In this document: positions 26,407-35,618 of the stretch, piece by piece
How positions within the stretch are numbered: position 1 is the stretch's first letter
How the letters are laid out: each line of letters opens with the position of its first letter
Assembly (NCBI RefSeq): GCF_013141725.1
Contig: NZ_WHNZ01000042.1
Coordinates: forward strand, 248,001-312,000
DNA from: Paenibacillus planticolens
GTDB taxonomy: Bacteria; Bacillota; Bacilli; Paenibacillales; NBRC-103111
Direction: 5' to 3'
Length of the DNA: 64,000 bases
The notes under the pieces: generated by a model
Databases searched by the model: none
What the model saw: the letters and a program-made list of their open reading frames with translations, nothing else
Told to the model about the DNA's origin: nothing
Made by a program: the position numbers and the translations under genes

Positions 26407-27153
26407 ATGACTGCTTACAGCTATGGAAAATGGCCCAAATACAAAGTTCTTGTTAAGTCTCGAAGATTAATTCCTCACCTTCCAAAGACCCTAATTATGG
26501 GACATAAAAATTTTAGTAAACTATTGGATAAATTTAAAAAAATAATTATTAAACCGTCTGGTGGTTCGGGTGGCAAAGGGGTTATACAGGTAACGTCTTT
26601 AGGAAAGGGTATTTATATGGTCCATGACGGGAGATTCATGAAAAGAATTGTCGGCAGAGAAGCTGCTTATTCTTTTGTACACGCCAGGACTAAGAGCACT
26701 ACACATATTGTTCAAAAGAAGATTCCGCTTGCACAAGTTAATGGAAGACCTTTCGATCTCCGTGTCGTACTTCAAAAGTCAACTAACTCAAGTTGGCACA
26801 TAACTGGAAAATTAGCTAAGATCGCAGGTCCAGGTTACATTATCACCAATACAGCAAGAAGTAAGGGAAAAGTAGTCCCTCTTTCATCCGCAATTCATGC
26901 CTCAACAATATCAGACCCTTCTCTTCACCAAATAAATAAAAAAATTGATCATATATCTAATAGAGCTGTACAATGTTTGAATAACCACTACCCCAAGTTG
27001 CGTATCGTTGGATTAGATATTGGCTTAGATTCCAATGGTAAGGTTTGGATTATTGAGGCAAATTTTGCTCCATCTAAATCCTTATTCCTTCGATTAAAGG
27101 ATAAAACAATGTACAAAAGAATCCTTTCCTATGCCCGTATGAAACTAAAATAA
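26407..27153 (+). CDS. YheC/YheD-family ATP-grasp protein
   Basis: 248 residues. The ATP-grasp core shows IIIKPSGGSGGKGVIQV (phosphate loop), then RPFDLRVVLQK and DIGLDSNGKVWIIEANFAPS, with the metal ligands E and N. It belongs to the family of spore-coat-associated YheC/YheD proteins of Bacillales, whose ligase substrates are unknown. It lacks the ~100-residue N-terminal part seen in the homologue at 31207. It follows the threonine synthase homologue by 117 nt on the same strand. Confidence 0.82.
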   Translation: MTAYSYGKWPKYKVLVKSRRLIPHLPKTLIMGHKNFSKLLDKFKKIIIKPSGGSGGKGVIQVTSLGKGIYMVHDGRFMKRIVGREAAYSFVHARTKSTTHIVQKKIPLAQVNGRPFDLRVVLQKSTNSSWHITGKLAKIAGPGYIITNTARSKGKVVPLSSAIHASTISDPSLHQINKKIDHISNRAVQCLNNHYPKLRIVGLDIGLDSNGKVWIIEANFAPSKSLFLRLKDKTMYKRILSYARMKLK

Positions 27154-27393
27154 AAGTTTGATGTCTTGTATATACCTAGCATTGCAAGTGATAAGGCACT
27201 TACAACTACAGTATCCTGAATTACCAAAATAATCTCAGTTTGCTCACATTTTGGGGCCTTAAACATTTAGTCAGACGTCACCTAGTTCGGTGAGCCATAG
27301 AAATATTGCGTGTAGTGCTTTAGAATGAACAAGACTAGACACCCGCACATATGATGAATTAATTAAATACATCACTGTTAGGAGTGTTTATTC

Positions 27394-27864
27394 GTGTATC
27401 ATTTGGGATATGGGTATCCATACTACCGCATCGCATTTACACCTGTGTGGATGATTAGCCAAGATCAAGCGCTGAATTTAATTAAAGAATCCGTCCAGGA
27501 TGAGCGAAACGATGAATTGTTCTACGATGAGCTGATCAAACTCGCACCTTCAGCCGAACAAGCTGCCATTATTTCTTCCATTCGCAATGATGAACGCGGC
27601 CACAATGCCATGTTTCGCAATATGTACAAAGATTTGACTGGCCAAGAGATCCACGGCATCAGTAACGAGCAGTATCCTCGTATGAACAATTTTAAAAAAG
27701 GAATTGAAAAAGCACTGCAAGGGGAATGGGATGCTGTAGAGAGGTACCGAAAAATCTGGTTTGGTCTGCCCACTGGTATTTATCGGGATACTATATTAGG
27801 GATTATTTTAGATGAACAGAAACACGCCAGTAAATATAATTATTTGTTTGCATTAAATCGTTAA
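27394..27864 (+). CDS. Ferritin-like domain protein
   Basis: 156 residues with a Tyr-rich N-terminus (MYHLGYGYPYYR) and a four-helix bundle. Carboxylate/His ligands typical of a diiron site are seen in ESVQDERNDELFYDE, NDERGHNAM (ExxH) and LDEQKHASKYN (ExxH). Similar small proteins in spore formers are annotated as ferritin-like or rubrerythrin-like. The GTG start has AGGAG 9 nt upstream. It lies next to a cytochrome-b-like membrane gene and a ferric-reductase/ApbE cluster, consistent with iron or redox chemistry. Confidence 0.78.
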   Translation: MYHLGYGYPYYRIAFTPVWMISQDQALNLIKESVQDERNDELFYDELIKLAPSAEQAAIISSIRNDERGHNAMFRNMYKDLTGQEIHGISNEQYPRMNNFKKGIEKALQGEWDAVERYRKIWFGLPTGIYRDTILGIILDEQKHASKYNYLFALNR

Positions 27865-27879
27865 CTTCAAGGACTTGAT

Positions 27880-27921
27880 AAGCCAATGGGCATTTGATTT
27901 ATTAAGCAAGCGCATTGGCTT
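27880..27921. terminator. Inverted repeat between convergent genes
   Basis: AAGCCAATG and CATTGGCTT separated by 24 nt, between the ferritin-like gene and a convergent gene. Perfect stem but long loop and no strong T-tract; possible bidirectional terminator. Confidence 0.4.
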
Positions 27922-27930
27922 TAGATTAGT

Positions 27931-28485
27931 TTATAAGAAAGCATGTATTAAAAACAGAACAGCAAAGGCTAGTCCTGATCGCAAATGCCATTTGCGATCC
28001 AATCTCTGGTAGCGGAATAATCCCGATACGGGAACTGGAAGAAGAACCAGCAAGGCAAGCAAGCCGCTAATGTTATTAAAATCGAATTTAAAGCCATGCA
28101 TAAAGACAGCAACTGAATGAAGTATGATAAAGGCAATAGCAATTATCGCCATTGGGGTATGCCATCTGCGAGCGAAGCGCAACAATAATGCAAGCCCCTT
28201 TTTCAAATAGACTACACTATCCCCAATACGCTGTCTTATCACAAAGACAAGCACGTAATAGGCAAGAACAAAAAATAAGGCGATTCTAGCATATGAACCA
28301 AAATCTTTAAACGTATGTTCAAACTGTTTGCTATGTATTGCTGCTGATGAAAGCTGTAATAACCCCTTAAGCTGCCAAAACCCGAGTAGGACAGCTATAA
28401 CGACCGCTACGCTTATTCCTAATCGCTCCTTTTTAGGTATCCAAACCTTTTTTTTTCTGCCATCTTCCTTTTGCTGTGTATTCAC
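27931..28485 (-). CDS. Four-helix membrane protein, cytochrome b-like
   Basis: 184 residues with a basic N-terminus and about five hydrophobic segments. Histidines occur in pairs spaced as in bis-heme cytochromes b: WHTPMAIIAIAFIILHS and WHLRSGLAFAVLFLIHAFL (H-x13/14-H in two helices). Heme binding is an inference from this spacing. The GTG start has CGGAGG 9 nt upstream. It is likely part of the redox group with the reductase-like gene at 28956, though 470 nt separate them. Confidence 0.62.
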   Translation of the reverse strand: MNTQQKEDGRKKKVWIPKKERLGISVAVVIAVLLGFWQLKGLLQLSSAAIHSKQFEHTFKDFGSYARIALFFVLAYYVLVFVIRQRIGDSVVYLKKGLALLLRFARRWHTPMAIIAIAFIILHSVAVFMHGFKFDFNNISGLLALLVLLPVPVSGLFRYQRLDRKWHLRSGLAFAVLFLIHAFL

Positions 28486-28955
28486 TTTATTTTGCCTCCG
28501 TTTAGATACGAATAATTTTCTAGACCTCTGTGTTTTATTTTTTTGTATTTTCCTAGCCTCTTATACATAGAAAGTTCCATTCGCTGTTGTACAGCGACCC
28601 ATTTCGTATATATGATTATTATAGGAGACTAAAAAAACATGGCGTGCAGCAGTGATTCAATGTTTTTTTGTAATGTTACAAGAAATTCAGTTACAATAGA
28701 CAAATTAAAGTGTACGCGAACTGTTCATTTATGGGCCGTAACATACCATTCAGCAATTGAAAGTCTTAAACCTGTTCCATCATCAAAAATGAAGATCTTC
28801 TTCTATGATCAATTCAATTTATAGAATTATTTTAACAGAAAATGAACAATCTATAAGGGTATAACATTTAGGGTAGTAATCAAGCTCGCAAACATATTCT
28901 CATTTCTAGAACAAAAAATGGTACGTCGATAAATTATCATACGCACTGAGTTATT
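28486..28955. other. Intergenic gap in redox cluster
   Basis: AT-rich, no gene supported. A 61-codon plus-strand frame (28639-28824) lacks a ribosome site and runs against flanking genes. Confidence 0.35.
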
Positions 28956-29531
28956 TTATTTTAAACTCCGAACTATTGGTGATTTCGGTTTACTTACTTT
29001 ACCGCGAACGAAGCCGCGAATCACAGAAACCCCTAATACTGCAGCGATTGTAACAAGATACATGGTATGTACCACCGGATTGTTGGTGTCCGTTCCCAAG
29101 TAATAACCGTGTATGAAGGCCATAAAAAAAGATGGATAGGCCATGAGGTGAAGAACGAACCAGACGGGCTTTTTCAGCATATTGCGAAGGTCTGTAGTGA
29201 AGATTACGAGCAGCATGAAGTATCCTGCTAGTGTTCCAAATCCATTCAAAACCGGATGCTGCTTAGATGTAAAGGGAATCAATACTTCACTCCAGGTATA
29301 AGGCATATATGCATCGATCACTGTAATGATACCGTGCAATAAACCAATTCCCGTTCCTGCTAATGTAAAAATGTTATGCAGCTTGTACATGTGCTTTTTC
29401 CAAGCAATAGGCAAGACTGGCATGCTATAGAATATCCCGAGACAAATCCCAATCGCGAGAAATAAATAAGATACGATACCTATTGAACGAATTAACTGCC
29501 ACATCGGCAAATTGATGATGGTTTGTAACAT
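28956..29531 (-). CDS. Ferric reductase-like transmembrane protein
   Basis: 191 residues with about six membrane helices. It has the ferric-reductase-domain layout with paired histidines (MYKLHNIFTLAGTGIGLLHG, then VLHLMAYPSFFMAFIHGYYL) that would hold two hemes. AGGAGG 7 nt before ATG 29531 decides the start; the longer frame overlaps the ApbE stop. It lies 23 nt after apbE in the same operon. Family members pass electrons across the membrane to flavoproteins or iron. Confidence 0.75.
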   Translation of the reverse strand: MLQTIINLPMWQLIRSIGIVSYLFLAIGICLGIFYSMPVLPIAWKKHMYKLHNIFTLAGTGIGLLHGIITVIDAYMPYTWSEVLIPFTSKQHPVLNGFGTLAGYFMLLVIFTTDLRNMLKKPVWFVLHLMAYPSFFMAFIHGYYLGTDTNNPVVHTMYLVTIAAVLGVSVIRGFVRGKVSKPKSPIVRSLK

Positions 29532-29554
29532 CTTAGCTCCTCCTACCCATTTCG

Positions 29555-30574
29555 TCATACGATATAATGAAATTCATCGATTTCGATCGACATCCATACA
29601 GATCCGATAGATGCTTGTTCTCCGTAGAAATGACTTTTATGGTCTTCCGTGAATACCAATGCTTCATAGCCTGGAGCACGTGCCAAAAACAACTTAGTTC
29701 CATTCTCTCTGCCTAGGATGCAAATGGTCTTGGACCAAATTTCGCATTCAATTGGATCTTCACCGATGATCGTGCATTGCACGGTGTCACTCTTACTCGG
29801 CCGCATTGTGCATGGATCAATGAGATGATGCTGAACCCCTTGTTGATTCACCCACCGTCTGCCTAATGTACTGGATGTGGCAACGGCCTTCTCGTTACAA
29901 GAGATAACGGCAAACTCTTTTTCTGAATTCCAAGGATCTTCGACGCCGACAGACCACTTCCGCATCATCTCTTCATCAGAACTCCATGTAAGAAGATCTC
30001 CTCCTGCGTTTAAAAGCCCTCGTTCTACGAAGTGTTTGTTACGAAGAAAAGTTGCTATACGTTTGACTGCCCAGCTTTTGACAATGCCACCCAGGTCTAA
30101 ATGTATGCCTGACGGTAGTCTGACTGATTTCATCCTGACATCGAGAGCAATTGGAAAATTTGCAATCTCGTATCTTTCTCTGATGGAGTTCGAATCTGGC
30201 ATGTTTCTCTTTATTGCTTCAAACGATTCGCTGTAGCCTGCCTCTTTTAACGCCTGCTGGACAAACGGATTGAATGTGTGATCCGTCTTATTACTATACA
30301 GCTCAGCGAGCTGCAGCACCTCTAACATGGGATCTGATACAACGCAAGTTTGACCGCTTAGTCGATTTAAATAACATAACTCGCTATCCGCCAGAAATCG
30401 GCTGAAACGATGCTCAACTGTCTCAAACCAGTTTTTTGTAAGAAAAATTAATTCTTCAGCTTCGCTTTGCGCAGCTTGAAATTTAAACTCGATCCACGTA
30501 TTCATAGCGCGGAACCGAACCTCGAATTGATTAGGCGGATTATTTATAGCACTTTTCGTGAATGCCACCATCAT
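29555..30574 (-). CDS. apbE: ApbE-family FAD:protein FMN transferase
   Basis: 339 residues. ApbE motifs are visible: HLDLGGIVKSWAVKR, LLNAGGDLLTW and QHHLIDPCTMRPS, where the acidic and Thr-Ser region binds Mg-FAD. These enzymes attach FMN covalently to Ser/Thr of target proteins. No lipoprotein signal is seen, so it may act at the membrane face or inside. It stands between a small secreted protein gene and the ferric-reductase-like gene. No FMN-binding target domain is encoded nearby, so the substrate is unclear. Confidence 0.88.
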   Translation of the reverse strand: MMVAFTKSAINNPPNQFEVRFRAMNTWIEFKFQAAQSEAEELIFLTKNWFETVEHRFSRFLADSELCYLNRLSGQTCVVSDPMLEVLQLAELYSNKTDHTFNPFVQQALKEAGYSESFEAIKRNMPDSNSIRERYEIANFPIALDVRMKSVRLPSGIHLDLGGIVKSWAVKRIATFLRNKHFVERGLLNAGGDLLTWSSDEEMMRKWSVGVEDPWNSEKEFAVISCNEKAVATSSTLGRRWVNQQGVQHHLIDPCTMRPSKSDTVQCTIIGEDPIECEIWSKTICILGRENGTKLFLARAPGYEALVFTEDHKSHFYGEQASIGSVWMSIEIDEFHYIV

Positions 30575-30611
30575 TTATACCTCGTTTCTAAAAGGGCATG
30601 AAGGTCAAAGA

Positions 30612-30938
30612 TTACGATCTTCCTGTCCGTGAGTGAGAGAATGTTTCCGAACTATTTCCCTTCTTACTGAGCGACTCGCTTTGGTGATTTCTAGAACTCT
30701 GGCTGGTAGAGTCAGACGTGCCCAACGGGTCGCCCGTGCCAGACATGGTTTGACTAGCCCAACCATCCATATAATCTTGTGTAGTGTCAACAGTTGAGAT
30801 CTTTTTATCGGTGGTACTATTGGCAGCTCTCGTCGCTTGATCGAATGATGGACTTGCTTTTACTTCATGGAAAAGGAAAGCTGCCGTTGCCGAAGCAATC
30901 AAACCAACCTGCCATTTAAACCATTTAGATTGTTTCAA
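30612..30938 (-). CDS. Small exported Ser/Thr-rich hypothetical protein
   Basis: 108 residues starting at TTG 30938, with AGGAGGT 8 nt upstream. An N-terminal hydrophobic segment (WQVGLIASATAAFLFHEV) would export or anchor it. The rest is rich in Ser, Thr, Asp and Gly with no recognised fold. First gene of the operon with apbE and the ferric-reductase-like gene. It might be an FMN-carrying partner, but no standard flavinylation motif is evident. Confidence 0.6.
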   Translation of the reverse strand: MKQSKWFKWQVGLIASATAAFLFHEVKASPSFDQATRAANSTTDKKISTVDTTQDYMDGWASQTMSGTGDPLGTSDSTSQSSRNHQSESLSKKGNSSETFSHSRTGRS

Positions 30939-31049
30939 GTTAATTACCTCCTAATGAGCGCTGTTCGGGAACCATGGTTCTTAATGAATAGATTTATTAT
31001 GTCACTCATTACTGAAATGGTCATGAGAGTTTCCTTAACATTTACTGAG

Positions 31050-31092
31050 GAAAAGAAAAAGCCCCTGTCCGTCATTAGACAGGGGCTTTACA
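31050..31092 (-). terminator. Terminator for the minus-strand ATP-grasp gene
   Basis: GCCCCTGTC and GACAGGGGC form a perfect stem around an 8-nt loop. On the minus strand it is followed by TTTTTCTTTTCC. Confidence 0.85.
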
Positions 31093-31206
31093 TATGCGTG
31101 TGTATTTCTTTTCAATGTAATACGAAACCTTTCTCCAATGTAGTACGGTTTGAACTTTTGCAAATATCATTGTTTACTTAACTCAATTCAATTTTTACTA
31201 TTTTCG

Positions 31207-32280
31207 TTAATTGCGAGTGGATACCTTATTTCTTGCTTCTAAAAGATACTTTCCATATTGAAGTGGAGTTAAATATGTTTTGTAAAATGTTTGAAATAAT
31301 TTCGCTTTTTTAAATGTTATTCGTTGATCCCTTGCATTCATTTCTATAAATTTTACTTTTCCATCCTTATCTAACCCCATATCAAGTCCAATATCCGCCA
31401 AATGAGGTATCGTCTCACCTAGAAATTGTGCTATTTGTAATGCGGATTTTCGAATTGTTTCTTTCGCCTCAAGGACTGGAAATCCGCTCTCTTGGAAAAG
31501 CTCTTCATAACGCCTCACTCTTCCTCCTTTTGCAACATTCGTTACATGACGACCTTTTGCAGCTACCTTTCCAACAATTCCTGTTACTTTCCAGTTACCA
31601 TCTATCCCTCTTTGAACTGATACCCGCAAGTCATAAGGTCTATTTTTGTACAAAGCGAGTGGTATCGTTTCCTGGATAATGTACTTCTTGTTCCCAATAA
31701 AATTGTTTATAAAGGATAGAGTGCTCTTTTTGGATTTAATGATGGATTTTCCTTTCATTAGAGTGATCTTCCACATTCCATTTCTAACTTGAGACATTTT
31801 AATAATTCCTTCACCGACACTGCCACTTGATGGCTTTATATATATCGAAGTATATTTCATGGCAAATCTCTCTAAATTCGCAATTGAATACTTAACCGTA
31901 TGAGGCATATATTGTCTAAGCTCAGGTTTTTTTATGAGTATACGATGGATGCGATGTTTACTATACCTATTAAACCGATTAAATAGCACCGTATTTTCAG
32001 CTAATTTGGAAAGTTTCGACTTGCTTGAACTTATAAGTGTGATGGCTCTGTTATGCGTTACACTTGGTAGTTTTGTTTTTTCAAGTTTATAGCGGGTTCC
32101 ATTGTATGCAAACCCAACAGCCGTCTTATTTCTAATCTTGTGTAGAGTCATGTAAAAAGGTTTAAGCATAAGTTCTTCAGCTGCTTTATTATACAGGTTA
32201 AGGCTCTCGTATCCGGTCTTATTCAGCAAAATACCTTTGAACGTTGCCGAATCTAATAGTATGCCAATCCTTTGTCTCAT
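31207..32280 (-). CDS. YheC/YheD-family ATP-grasp protein, full length
   Basis: 357 residues, the full family length. The N-terminal domain (1-125) starts MRQRIGILLDSATFKGIL. The ATP-grasp core has YIKPSSGSVGEGIIKM, RPYDLRVSVQR and IGLDMGLDKDGKVKFIEMNA. It is a spore-associated ATP-dependent ligase-like protein with unknown substrate. It is a single-gene transcript with a strong terminator. It is one of three ATP-grasp paralogues between 26407 and 33352. Confidence 0.85.
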   Translation of the reverse strand: MRQRIGILLDSATFKGILLNKTGYESLNLYNKAAEELMLKPFYMTLHKIRNKTAVGFAYNGTRYKLEKTKLPSVTHNRAITLISSSKSKLSKLAENTVLFNRFNRYSKHRIHRILIKKPELRQYMPHTVKYSIANLERFAMKYTSIYIKPSSGSVGEGIIKMSQVRNGMWKITLMKGKSIIKSKKSTLSFINNFIGNKKYIIQETIPLALYKNRPYDLRVSVQRGIDGNWKVTGIVGKVAAKGRHVTNVAKGGRVRRYEELFQESGFPVLEAKETIRKSALQIAQFLGETIPHLADIGLDMGLDKDGKVKFIEMNARDQRITFKKAKLFQTFYKTYLTPLQYGKYLLEARNKVSTRN

Positions 32281-32581
32281 ACTGACACTTCCTCATTTTA
32301 GACCAATTTTTACACCGCGATATTCAAGTAATGCATATAAGCCCATGTTTTCGTTGGTCTTTAGTGGTAGTAGAAATTACTTTTTCCATTGCAGCCGCTG
32401 GTAACATTCTTGAATCAATTGTTCGATACAACACCCTTAACCAACTGTTTTCGGCTTTCAGCTGATAAAGACATCTTTTGATCTCTTACGACAGCCATTT
32501 AAATGCAAAAAAGCCTCACGCAACTCAGGACTTCACCCGCGACATGAGACTGATTCTGCGATTGATTCATTACACTTTTGG
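32281..32581. other. Gap between two ATP-grasp genes
   Basis: No gene, hairpin with T-tract or repeat could be supported in this 300-nt stretch. Confidence 0.4.
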
Positions 32582-33352
32582 TTACTTTCTTTTAAATTTT
32601 CCAGCTCGAAGAGCATTGTTATAAGACCTCGATACAGTCTTAATCTTTCTATAAATGGTTTGATCCTTCAATTTACTAAAGAGTAAATGAGAAGGGTAGT
32701 CAAAATTAACTTCTATTACCCAAAGCCTTTTATTTTTATCAATGGCGAAATCAATCCCTATCTGAGATGAGTACTTATAATGGATAAATCGATTACAAAT
32801 TCGATAACTTAAACGTATTAACTTTTGAGTTATTTTTCTTTTCTCCATAGTTTTTAACTCAAGTGAGTCTGAAAGTGCTTGATCGACAGAAATAACGTAA
32901 CCACCGCCGCGATTAACATTTGTAATAACACTTGATTTACCTGCGACCTTCGCGAGCATCCCCATGAAACTCCAACGATTTTGACTGTTTCTCATCATCA
33001 TGACTCTGATATCAAAAGGGCGACTTTTGAGTTCTGCTAGATCAATGCTTTGTTGAATAATGTATGCTTCTGATCTGGTATTCTTGCGAATAGTTTTATA
33101 AAGTTTCTGAACAGTACGAAACGTTTTATATTTCCCCTTAACCTTGACTAGACGATACCCATCCTTAGACTTCCATGCTTTTTTAATGCCTTTTCCCGCG
33201 TGTGACATATTCGGCTTAATATAAACAGATTGATATTTGCCCAACAGATGTTTTAATGTTAACTGATTGAACTGACGAGTATCGGGTAAATAAGCGCGGA
33301 TCACGTTGTCCTTCATATAAAAAGTGTGTAATCCCCATTTTCCCGGCAACAT
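32582..33352 (-). CDS. YheC/YheD-family ATP-grasp protein
   Basis: ~256 residues. The core has VYIKPNMSHAGKGIKKA, where the usual Gly pair of the phosphate loop is partly replaced, then RPFDIRVMMMR and IGIDFAIDKNKRLWVIEVNFDYPS with the E-x-N metal site. It resembles the protein at 26407 in lacking the N-terminal domain. GAGGTG lies just before ATG 33352; a GTG two codons upstream is the alternative. The altered loop raises the possibility of weakened activity. Confidence 0.8.
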   Translation of the reverse strand: MLPGKWGLHTFYMKDNVIRAYLPDTRQFNQLTLKHLLGKYQSVYIKPNMSHAGKGIKKAWKSKDGYRLVKVKGKYKTFRTVQKLYKTIRKNTRSEAYIIQQSIDLAELKSRPFDIRVMMMRNSQNRWSFMGMLAKVAGKSSVITNVNRGGGYVISVDQALSDSLELKTMEKRKITQKLIRLSYRICNRFIHYKYSSQIGIDFAIDKNKRLWVIEVNFDYPSHLLFSKLKDQTIYRKIKTVSRSYNNALRAGKFKRK

Positions 33353-33596
33353 ATTCACCTCATTCTAAATGGATTATTACACTACTTTATTCAAGTTCAT
33401 CAATTTGATCACGGTATTTACCCATTACGCTATGTAATACATTAAAAGGGCGAATATTAGGTAGAAGCCGTTCCAGATATGCTTTTTTCTTCAATACCCT
33501 CCCTCCATCAGCCACTTCAATAGGTATTCGTTTTCCTGAGCCATCTGATCAAAATCTAATTGTATTTATTATACGTGACGTTATACACATAGAACT

Positions 33597-33731
33597 CGAG
33601 AAGAAATTAAAGAAACAAAAAAGATATTAGGACTAGAAGGAATTACTTCTTCATCTGAATGTGCCGCAACATTCGCAGGATTACTTCGCCTACTTGATCA
33701 AAGCTGGATCTGCCTGACTATTAGAGGATAA
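33597..33731 (+). pseudogene. Threonine synthase C-terminal fragment
   Basis: A short in-frame stretch encodes EEIKETKKILGLEGITSSSE, then AATFAGLLRLLDQSWI, and stops. It aligns with the same region of the intact homologue at 25078 (KEEITQAQVSLGHQGISSSPEG, AATFAGLLKLVEQGWI). Nothing of the first ~300 residues remains. It implies that a second copy once stood next to an ATP-grasp gene, as the intact copy does. Confidence 0.8.
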
Positions 33732-33890
33732 TAATTTCAATTGACATTGACTTGTTATGTATTTATTTGGTGACAAGAAAATGCAACTACTTTTTCACTA
33801 ACATACATAATTAAATAGGTGTCCGCACAGTCCAATGCCTTAGCTGATGCGTATGTATGAGATAAATACATCGTATAAGGAGACCGATCA

Positions 33891-34277
33891 ATGCTTCGAT
33901 TGATGTGTAAAGGGAAGATCCACCGAGCCACTGTGACGGAAGCCGATCTAAATTATGTCGGAAGCATTACCATCGACGCTAGACTCATGAGAGAAGCGAA
34001 CATCTCGCCTTATGAAATGATTCAAGTGACAAGCTTGAGAAATGCAACACGTTGGAAAACATATGCGCTCCCAGCGGCCGAAAACTCCGGGAAAATATGT
34101 TTGAACGGCCCCCCTGCGCATCTTTTCCAGCCTGGCGATATCGTAGTCATCTTAAGCTTGGGTCTGATGGACGCATCTGAAATAGCCGCCCTTGAACCTA
34201 AGGTCGTTTTTGTCGACGATAAGAACCACATCACATCTGTTGAAACGAAAACCCTAGCTATTCCAGAACTACTTTGA
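33891..34277 (+). CDS. panD: Aspartate 1-decarboxylase proenzyme
   Basis: 128 residues, the normal length. The self-cleavage site is G24-S25 in NYVGSITID, which makes the pyruvoyl group. K9 and H11 (KGKIHRATV) and the NG/PAA segment (LNGPPAHLF) are conserved. It makes beta-alanine for pantothenate and CoA. AAGGAG precedes the ATG. It is separated from any panBC genes and lies within mobile DNA, so it may be an extra copy. A terminator follows. Confidence 0.94.
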   Translation: MLRLMCKGKIHRATVTEADLNYVGSITIDARLMREANISPYEMIQVTSLRNATRWKTYALPAAENSGKICLNGPPAHLFQPGDIVVILSLGLMDASEIAALEPKVVFVDDKNHITSVETKTLAIPELL

Positions 34278-34310
34278 TCTTCATGGTTACATCGCCAACA
34301 TTTAGTAATG

Positions 34311-34343
34311 ATTTAGGCACCTTGTAGAGGTGCCCTAAATTTT
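34311..34343 (+). terminator. Terminator after panD
   Basis: TTTAGGCACCT, short loop, AGGTGCCCTAAA followed by TTTTAC. Confidence 0.75.
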
Positions 34344-34514
34344 ACAAGTACTACTGTTATTAATATCGTTTCGAATTCACAAAACATGCTTATAGCAATT
34401 AGAGGTTGATCATACGAATACAAAATGTGGAAAATTAGGAACGTATAATTTTATGAATAAATATAAAATGATAAGCTCTTGAATATTTCTGTCTGTTTAA
34501 AATGTCCCTCACTA

Positions 34515-34640
34515 TTAAGATCGCCTCCCATTAAGCTCGATCAATTTAGTTCCTCCTTGAGAATCAATGACTAGATCCAGAGGACCATACTTGTCAAATA
34601 TCCACAATTGACCCAAGCATCTTAATCGTCTCATAGAGAT
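34515..34640 (-). pseudogene. Possible ATP-grasp C-terminal fragment
   Basis: A minus-strand frame ends DLVIDSQGGTKLIELNGRRS, which resembles the D-x-G-x-D ... W-x-I-E-x-N end of the YheC/YheD proteins nearby. The rest of the frame is not recognisable. Tentative. Confidence 0.3.
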
Positions 34641-34758
34641 ATAACAAGAAAAGGAATATTCAAGAAAGTAACTGTAAACTCTAAACAGGGTTAAGGAATA
34701 AAATTTATATTCCCCCAAAGACATACATAACGAGCATCGATGATACGGAGGTACTTAC

Positions 34759-34983
34759 GTGACCCTTCATAGCGAAGATATTCAAATGAACATATATCAA
34801 TGCGGGGACGATGCAGCCAGAATGTTGCCCATCTCTCTTGATGAATGGAGAGAGCGAGCAAAACTAATATTGGCGACAGCACCCTTCGGCTATGGGGCTA
34901 CGGGAGCAGGAGACACCAAGTACGGCAATGTTGATGCTTTTCAAAAATATCGAATTCGTTATGTATTCCAAGAACTTTTATAA
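34759..34983 (+). pseudogene. Fragment of a lactate monooxygenase-like (alpha-hydroxy acid oxidase) gene
   Basis: The frame reads LPISLDEWRERAKLILATAP, then FGYGATGAGDTKYGNVDAFQ and KYRIR, before stopping. This matches the N-terminal helix and glycine-rich start of FMN-dependent alpha-hydroxy-acid oxidising enzymes. About 300 residues of TIM barrel are missing. Confidence 0.55.
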
Positions 34984-35026
34984 AATATTCTTTTTATTTT
35001 GGGTGTGGGGGCAGCCAAGCCAGATA

Positions 35027-35061
35027 AACGAGACTCGGCAAGTTACCCTGCGAGTCTCGTT
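35027..35061. repeat. Perfect 11-bp inverted repeat
   Basis: AACGAGACTCG and CGAGTCTCGTT around a 13-nt loop, in the gap 34984-35294. No T-tract; terminator-like at best. Confidence 0.5.
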
Positions 35062-35260
35062 ACTGTTTCACTTCGTATTTTGATATGTACTGTATGTGGG
35101 AATAACCACTCCACTATATCCCTTCGAGCTAAAACGAAGCTGAAGAGTTCCCAACGATATTTATTAGGTTCCATTTATGACCTATAGCATAATTCATCAA
35201 ACCATACATTCTTCGATTTTCATACAAGAACTCTAAAGTATATTTTTGGATTATGAGGCA

Positions 35261-35290
35261 AAGAGCCGGGGGGAGCCCGGCTCTTGTTCT
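35261..35290. terminator. GC-rich hairpin after the DUF2642-like gene
   Basis: AGAGCCGGG and CCCGGCTCT around a short G-rich loop, about 5 nt from the convergent gene end. Weak T-tract on the plus strand (TTGTTCTT). Confidence 0.5.
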
Positions 35291-35294
35291 TAGC

Positions 35295-35618
35295 TTATTT
35301 CTCATGTGCTTTTTCAAAATAAACAATTTCACTTAATCGAATGTGATGCATTTTTCCATTAACTACTAGAGCTACGTGATCAATGAAAACATCATCCAGA
35401 GTACCTACCAATTTGCCGACAGTTGTCGTGATGACAATCATTAACCCTTTGTGCTGGATCAAGTGCTCGGTGAACTTGGGTTCCACTGTTGTTGTGTACA
35501 TAACATTTTTCGGCAATAGCTGAGTTTCCTTGCGCTGTACGTCTTCATTCCGATAATATTGCGGATCTGGGAATGAGGCATAGCTTTGCGGATAGCCGTA
35601 GTACACATATCTATTCAT
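35295..35618 (-). CDS. DUF2642-like small protein
   Basis: 107 residues. The N-terminus is Tyr-rich (MNRYVYYGYPQSYASF) and the C-terminal ~60 residues form a small beta domain (GLMIVITTTVGKLVGTLDDV, FIDHVALVVNGKMHHIRLSE), an Sm-like layout as in DUF2642 proteins of Bacillales, which are often spore-associated. AAAGGAG lies 10 nt before the ATG. The function is unknown. Confidence 0.65.
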   Translation of the reverse strand: MNRYVYYGYPQSYASFPDPQYYRNEDVQRKETQLLPKNVMYTTTVEPKFTEHLIQHKGLMIVITTTVGKLVGTLDDVFIDHVALVVNGKMHHIRLSEIVYFEKAHEK

